DNA of 64,000 nucleotides. Source: an uncultured bacterium (lineage in GTDB: Bacteria > Elusimicrobiota > Elusimicrobia > Elusimicrobiales > Elusimicrobiaceae). The stretch is from NCBI GenBank assembly GCA_949291515.1, contig CASEVY010000012.1:1-64000 (forward strand). The letters are read 5' to 3'. How positions within the stretch are numbered: position 1 is the stretch's first letter; each line of letters begins with the position of its first letter. Below, piece after piece: positions 59,774 through 64,000 of this stretch. Made by a program: the position numbers and the translations under genes. The notes beneath the pieces were generated by a model. It saw only the letters and a program-made list of their open reading frames with translations, did not search any database and had not been told where the DNA came from.

Positions 59774-60778
59774 CTAAAGTTTGAAGTCGATGCCGTACTT
59801 GTCCATAAGATCTTTATATTCTTGTCGGCTGATTCTGAAACTTCTTTTAAGTTTGGAAAAATCCTCTTCTGACATTTTTGAAGTATCCTCCGGCAGCAGG
59901 AATTGTCCGTTTTTTATCATACCCGGCAGATTGTCCAAAGGCCGGAAAGTTCTTTCTTTCCCGCTATTTTTATCCGTTAAAGCTATCATGGCCGTGATAT
60001 CGTCTGCGCTTAACGTACACCAATTGTTCATTATTCCTTCGCCTCTGTATGGCGAAGAGAAGGCCGGATCATGATTTCTTTGCGAAGAATATTCGTCTGC
60101 CAAGCCGAAGGCGTGTCCGGTTTCGTGAAGCATGGTACACAAGGTATAGGGCACATTTTTCAAGTTGTCGTACATGGAGGAAACTTCGCCGTTTTTTAAA
60201 TCGTGCATATAGTTTATTCCTTTCGCGAATTTCTTTTTGCTTATTTTGGAGAGCGGAATTTCAAGACCCAATATGTCTATGCTGGAATTTATCCGCATAT
60301 TCTTTTGTTTTTCCAGGATACAAATCGAAATGCCGCTTCTGAAAGCCGTTTGATGATAGGTAAAATATGAACGGTCTTTATAAAAATTGCAGAGGTTTTG
60401 ATCTGATAGTATTTCTATGTCTACTTTACCCTTGGTGTTTTCGCCGCAGCGGCCCATATAATTAAGGGTAAAGGGTTTGTTTAAGGTTTGTATTATGTCT
60501 TCAAATTCGGCGCGTCTTTCGGACTTTTCGAGCCATTTGGCGGTGCCCAAAGTCCAGTATCTAAAAGAAGCCTCGAAGAAAAGGGAAAGATATTTGTCCT
60601 CTATCATCGGCGCGCCGCCGTAAGTGCAATAGGCGATAGAGTCGGATTTGAGAAACTTGTATATCAGATACCGCCTGTAAGATGCGGCTTCATGGTTCGT
60701 TCGCAGCAGTCCCCAAGTATTGCAGAACGCGTAAAACGGCGTAAAGATGATAAAAATCAGGATTATTATCTTTCTCAT
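59774..60778 (-). CDS. Secreted zinc metalloprotease, copy 2
   Basis: 334 residues from the ATG at 60778. An in-frame ATG at 60814 would precede the signal peptide by 12 residues and break the equal length with copy 1. Signal peptide MRKIIILIFIIFTPFYAFC, then the same fold with HETGHAFGLAD (H218, E219, H222, D228) and GIMN (M250). It starts the two-gene unit. The promoter at 60785-60814 would place transcription start at or next to the ATG. Confidence 0.82.
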   Translation of the reverse strand: MRKIIILIFIIFTPFYAFCNTWGLLRTNHEAASYRRYLIYKFLKSDSIAYCTYGGAPMIEDKYLSLFFEASFRYWTLGTAKWLEKSERRAEFEDIIQTLNKPFTLNYMGRCGENTKGKVDIEILSDQNLCNFYKDRSYFTYHQTAFRSGISICILEKQKNMRINSSIDILGLEIPLSKISKKKFAKGINYMHDLKNGEVSSMYDNLKNVPYTLCTMLHETGHAFGLADEYSSQRNHDPAFSSPYRGEGIMNNWCTLSADDITAMIALTDKNSGKERTFRPLDNLPGMIKNGQFLLPEDTSKMSEEDFSKLKRSFRISRQEYKDLMDKYGIDFKL

Positions 60779-60784
60779 ATATAA

Positions 60785-60814
60785 ATTATGGTAAATATAG
60801 TTGCGTAGGGGCAA
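60785..60814 (-). promoter_or_regulatory. Promoter of the metalloprotease pair
   Basis: On the minus strand TTGCCC (60809-60814), 18-base spacer, CATAAT (60785-60790), ending 6 bases before the ATG at 60778. No ribosome-binding site in between. Confidence 0.45.
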
Positions 60815-60885
60815 GGTACCAAAGACCTATTTCCCGCGAAAAAAAGACCTATAAAAGCCGAAAATAGACAATAAAAACGGATTTA

Positions 60886-60914
60886 TTGCTTTATTTGGGG
60901 CAATTTAATAGAAT
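60886..60914 (+). promoter_or_regulatory. Sigma70-type promoter of ppdK
   Basis: TTGCTT (60886-60891), 17-base spacer, TAGAAT (60909-60914). A GC-rich inverted repeat (CGCGGGAA/TTTCCGCG) lies in the leader before the ATG. Confidence 0.5.
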
Positions 60915-60990
60915 ATCAATGTAATAAAAAGATTCGCGCGACGCGGGAATTGATGTATTTCCGCGCGCTATTTCGTTTATGGAGAACTCT

Positions 60991-63795
60991 ATGGCAGCTA
61001 AAAAGATTGTAAAAGCCGCTAAGAAGGTTTGTGCGAAAGCGGCTTGCAAGAAGACTACTAAAACAAGCAAAAAAGGATTTGTATATCATTTCGGTGCGGG
61101 AAAGGCCGATGGAAACGGAGCGATGAAAGAGCTTCTTGGCGGGAAGGGCGCCAACTTGGCGGAAATGGCGGGACATCCGAAACTCAAATTGCCCGTACCT
61201 CCCGGTTTTACAATCACTACGGAAGTTTGCACCTACTATTGGAACAATAAAAGAACTTATCCCAAAACATTGAAAGCGGAAGTGGAAGCCAATCTTAAGA
61301 AGGTTGAAAAAGAAACGGGCAAAGTGTTCGGTTCGACGGTAAACCCATTATTGGTGTCCGTAAGATCCGGCGCCAGAAGCTCCATGCCCGGTATGATGGA
61401 AACGATTTTAAACGTCGGTCTTACCTTAAAGACTATTCCCGGTATGATAAAGATGACCGGCGACGAGAGATTTGTATATGACGCTTACCGCAGACTTATT
61501 ATGATGTATTCCGACGTCGTTATGGAAAAGGCTGCCGGGATAGAACCCAAAGACGACAAAGGTATCCGCAAAATATTGGACGAGAAACTTTGCGACGTAA
61601 AGGAAAAGAGGGGTTACAAATCAGATACCGAACTTACGGCCGCGGAACTTAAAGCCTTGTGCGAAGATTTCAAATTGACCGTAAAGAAAGTATTGGGCAG
61701 CGATTTCCCCGATGATCCTATGCAGCAGCTTTGGGGCGCGATCGGCGCGGTATTTGCCTCTTGGAACGGCAAGAGGGCGGTAGCTTACAGAAATATCGAA
61801 AAGATCCCGCACGATTGGGGTACTGCGGTAAACGTGCAGTCGATGGTATTTGGCAATATGGGCAATACGAGCGCTACGGGCGTAGCTTTTACCAGAAACC
61901 CCGGTAACGGCGACAGCCACTTCTACGGCGAATATTTGGTAAACGCGCAGGGCGAAGACGTCGTCGCGGGCATCAGAACACCGTGCCCGATAAACGAATG
62001 GTCGACCTCAGGCCACGGCAACGACAGCGAATCTTTGAAGAAAGTAATGCCCAAAGCCTATAAGGAATTGGACAGCATACAGAAACGTCTGGAAAAGCAT
62101 TACAAAGATATGCTTGACATCGAGTTTACGATAGAAAACGGCAGGCTTTGGCTTTTGCAGTGCCGCGTCGGCAAACGCAACGGCATAGCGGCCGTACAGA
62201 TAGCCTTGGATATGTTGAAAGAAAAACTTATCAACAAAGTGGAAGCGGTGCTTCGCGTTTCGCCTTCACAGCTTGACGAACTTTTGCACCCGATAGTGGA
62301 TCCCAAAGCGGAAGCCGCGGCCAAACCTTTGGCCAAAGGCCTTCCCGCGGGTCCGGGCGGAGCATGCGGTTTTATAGTATTTGATTCGGCCTCGGCGATA
62401 GAAGCCAAAAAAGCGGGCAAAGAGTGCATAATCGTCCGCGAGGAAACCAACCCCGAAGACGTGGAAGGTATGCGCGCGGCGCAGGCCATTTTGACTGCGC
62501 GCGGCGGTATGACTTCCCACGCCGCTTTGGTAGCCCGCGGCTGGGGCAAATGCTGCATAGTAGGCTGCAGCGAAATTACGGTAGACGCGGCCAATAAGGT
62601 AATGACGGTAAACGGCAAGAAATTTAAAGAGGGCGATTTCCTTACGCTCAACGGTACGCGCGGCATCGTTTATGAAGGAAAACTCGCGATGTTGGACGCC
62701 GGCGAAAAGAACGCCAATTTAATTAATTTCTTAAAGGTGTGCGATGCGGTAAAACGCCTTAAAGTACGCGCCAACGCCGATACGGCGGCAGACGCGGAAA
62801 AAGCGAGAGCTTTCGGCGCGCAGGGCATCGGATTGTTCCGTATAGAACATATGTTCTACGGCGCCAATTCCGAAAAGCCTTTGTTCGCTTTAAGAAAGAT
62901 GATACTTTCCGGCAGTACGGAAGAGCGCGTAAAAGCATTGAACGAGATCTTCCCGTATATGAAGAAAGATATTAAAGCCACTTTAAAGGCTATGGCGGGT
63001 TTCCCGGTAACTATCCGTCTTATGGATCCGCCGTTGCACGAGTTTATACCGCACAGCAAAGACGCGGTGGAAGCGATTTGCAAGGCTTTAAATATCACAG
63101 CCGAGCAGTTTGAGAAACGTGCGGACGCTCTGAAGGAAAGCAACCCGATGATGGGGCACCGCGGTATCCGCTTGGGCGTAACCTATCCCGAAATAACGGA
63201 AATGCAGGCCAGAGCAATATTCGAGGCTGCTTCCGAGTTGGTCAAGGAAGGGCTGAAGATTACCCCCGAGATTATGATACCGGTAGTCTGCGACGAAAAA
63301 GAAATCGTCAATCAGAAACCTATAATCGAGAAAGTCCACAAAGAAGTCTGCGCCAAGTTCGGTAAGAAAATAGCCTATACTGTGGGTACGATGATAGAAA
63401 TACCCAGGGCGGCTATAACTTCGGCCGATATCGCGCAGGTTGCGGATTTCTATTCTTTCGGCACCAACGACCTTACGCAGATGACATTCGGCTTCTCCCG
63501 CGACGATATCGGCGCATTCGTGCCCGATTATATCGGCAAGGGTATCTTGAAGAACGATCCGTTCCAAATATTGGATCAGCACGGCGTCGGCTTCTTAATC
63601 CGCCACGCGGTGAAAGCGGGGCGCGGAGTAAAAGCCAATTTGAAGATAGGCATTTGCGGCGAGCACGGCGGCGAACCTTCCAGCGTGGAATTCTGCCACA
63701 GGGAAGGTTTTGACTATGTATCCTGCTCTCCTTTCCGCGTGCCAATAGCGAGATTGGCGGCCGCTCAAGCCAGCGCTAAGGAACTTAAAAAGTAA
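60991..63795 (+). CDS. ppdK: Pyruvate, phosphate dikinase
   Basis: 934 residues from the ATG at 60991, chosen because GGAGAA lies 4 bases upstream; an in-frame ATG at 60979 overlaps that site. The first ~27 residues are a Lys/Ala/Thr-rich extension (MAAKKIVKAAKK and on). After that come the nucleotide-binding domain (GGKGANLAEMA, SVRSGARSSMPGMMET), the swivelling domain with the phospho-His in GGMTSHAALVARGWGK, and the PEP/pyruvate TIM barrel (GTNDLTQMTFGFSRDD, CGEHGGEP). It interconverts pyruvate, ATP and Pi with PEP, AMP and PPi, and is common in fermenters using PPi-linked glycolysis. Single gene with its own promoter and terminator. Confidence 0.96.
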   Translation: MAAKKIVKAAKKVCAKAACKKTTKTSKKGFVYHFGAGKADGNGAMKELLGGKGANLAEMAGHPKLKLPVPPGFTITTEVCTYYWNNKRTYPKTLKAEVEANLKKVEKETGKVFGSTVNPLLVSVRSGARSSMPGMMETILNVGLTLKTIPGMIKMTGDERFVYDAYRRLIMMYSDVVMEKAAGIEPKDDKGIRKILDEKLCDVKEKRGYKSDTELTAAELKALCEDFKLTVKKVLGSDFPDDPMQQLWGAIGAVFASWNGKRAVAYRNIEKIPHDWGTAVNVQSMVFGNMGNTSATGVAFTRNPGNGDSHFYGEYLVNAQGEDVVAGIRTPCPINEWSTSGHGNDSESLKKVMPKAYKELDSIQKRLEKHYKDMLDIEFTIENGRLWLLQCRVGKRNGIAAVQIALDMLKEKLINKVEAVLRVSPSQLDELLHPIVDPKAEAAAKPLAKGLPAGPGGACGFIVFDSASAIEAKKAGKECIIVREETNPEDVEGMRAAQAILTARGGMTSHAALVARGWGKCCIVGCSEITVDAANKVMTVNGKKFKEGDFLTLNGTRGIVYEGKLAMLDAGEKNANLINFLKVCDAVKRLKVRANADTAADAEKARAFGAQGIGLFRIEHMFYGANSEKPLFALRKMILSGSTEERVKALNEIFPYMKKDIKATLKAMAGFPVTIRLMDPPLHEFIPHSKDAVEAICKALNITAEQFEKRADALKESNPMMGHRGIRLGVTYPEITEMQARAIFEAASELVKEGLKITPEIMIPVVCDEKEIVNQKPIIEKVHKEVCAKFGKKIAYTVGTMIEIPRAAITSADIAQVADFYSFGTNDLTQMTFGFSRDDIGAFVPDYIGKGILKNDPFQILDQHGVGFLIRHAVKAGRGVKANLKIGICGEHGGEPSSVEFCHREGFDYVSCSPFRVPIARLAAAQASAKELKK

Positions 63796-63816
63796 GCAAA
63801 GGAAGTTTGTTTTTGA

Positions 63817-63848
63817 AAGCCTCCCGTTTAAAAGCGGGAGGCTTTTTT
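63817..63848 (+). terminator. Intrinsic terminator of ppdK
   Basis: Stem AAGCCTCCCG/CGGGAGGCTT followed by TTTTTT. Confidence 0.88.
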
Positions 63849-64000
63849 GACGCCAATAAATAATATGCTTGTTTAAATGATTATTCTGTTTCTTGTGTAG
63901 AAAGATATGTTTATGTTTTCTAAATTCTGCCATTAAGCATTTTGCTTTTTCAAAAACGGATAAGAAATACGATTGTTTTTTCCCGCAGATATTGTTGCGG
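63849..64000. other. Right-edge intergenic sequence
   Basis: AT-rich; no feature that I can support before the window ends. Confidence 0.4.

Noticed and set aside
1-64000. tRNA, rRNA, tmRNA, insertion sequences or prophage genes
   Set aside because: I looked for T-arm signatures (GGTTCGAATCC-like) and transposase or phage motifs on both strands and saw none. A tRNAscan/Infernal run would be needed to be certain.

Overview
The window reads as a single stretch of chromosome from a diderm bacterium of moderate GC content. Four genes encode type IV prepilins, three of them with long cysteine-rich C-terminal extensions, and they sit among a full set of housekeeping genes. Together with the gene order this suggests a member of the Elusimicrobiota, possibly a gut-associated Elusimicrobiaceae lineage. 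That is an inference: there is no rRNA gene here, I saw no tRNA, and no taxonomic search was possible.

Layout. 1-112 holds the tail of an unrecognised gene. 368-6330 (minus) carries gmk, rpoZ, a family-4 uracil-DNA glycosylase, priA, tyrS and mltG. 6508-8541 (plus) carries a cysteine-extended prepilin and a secreted cysteine-rich protein. 8665-12838 (minus) is rimP-nusA-infB with a leader attenuator. 12964-14329 (plus) is a GtrA / family-2 glycosyltransferase pair. 14341-33088 (minus) is recognisable as the conserved order rpsB-tsf-pyrH-frr-uppS-cdsA-dxr-rseP-ispG-proS, interrupted by two secreted paralogs and a DUF2207 protein (between tsf and pyrH), a membrane protein (between pyrH and frr) and a second cysteine-extended prepilin (between frr and uppS). 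A surface-repeat protein lies at 33357-33950 (minus). 34051-40192 (plus) is a subtilase followed by yceD-rpmF-plsX-fabG-acpP-rnc and an ankyrin-repeat protein. 40534-46116 (plus) is a giant 1,860-residue prepilin. Then come a SpoIID/LytB protein and lipA (divergent), glyQ-glyS with a short prepilin directly behind, a small secreted protein, rpsO-pnp, a POT-family peptide transporter, a tandem pair of secreted zinc metalloproteases, and ppdK.

How the parts fit. The core genes cover translation (tyrS, proS, glyQS, infB, tsf, frr, r-proteins S2, S15, L32), RNA metabolism (nusA, pnp, rnc, rpoZ), lipid and isoprenoid precursors (plsX, fabG, acpP, cdsA, dxr, ispG, uppS) and envelope work (mltG, rseP, SpoIID-like). 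The accessory content is almost entirely exported: pilins, cysteine-rich proteins, proteases and surface-repeat proteins.

The most unusual element is the pilin set. All four share a pilin core of about 150 residues. One stops at the end of that core, and the other three continue from the same point into cysteine-rich modules of about 170, 340 and 1,680 residues. The giant one carries about 20 tandem ephrin-receptor/TNFR-like cysteine repeats with DNA-level higher-order duplication, then a second Cys/Tyr/Ser/Thr repeat block. It is preceded by a strong promoter and a leader with interleaved inverted repeats.
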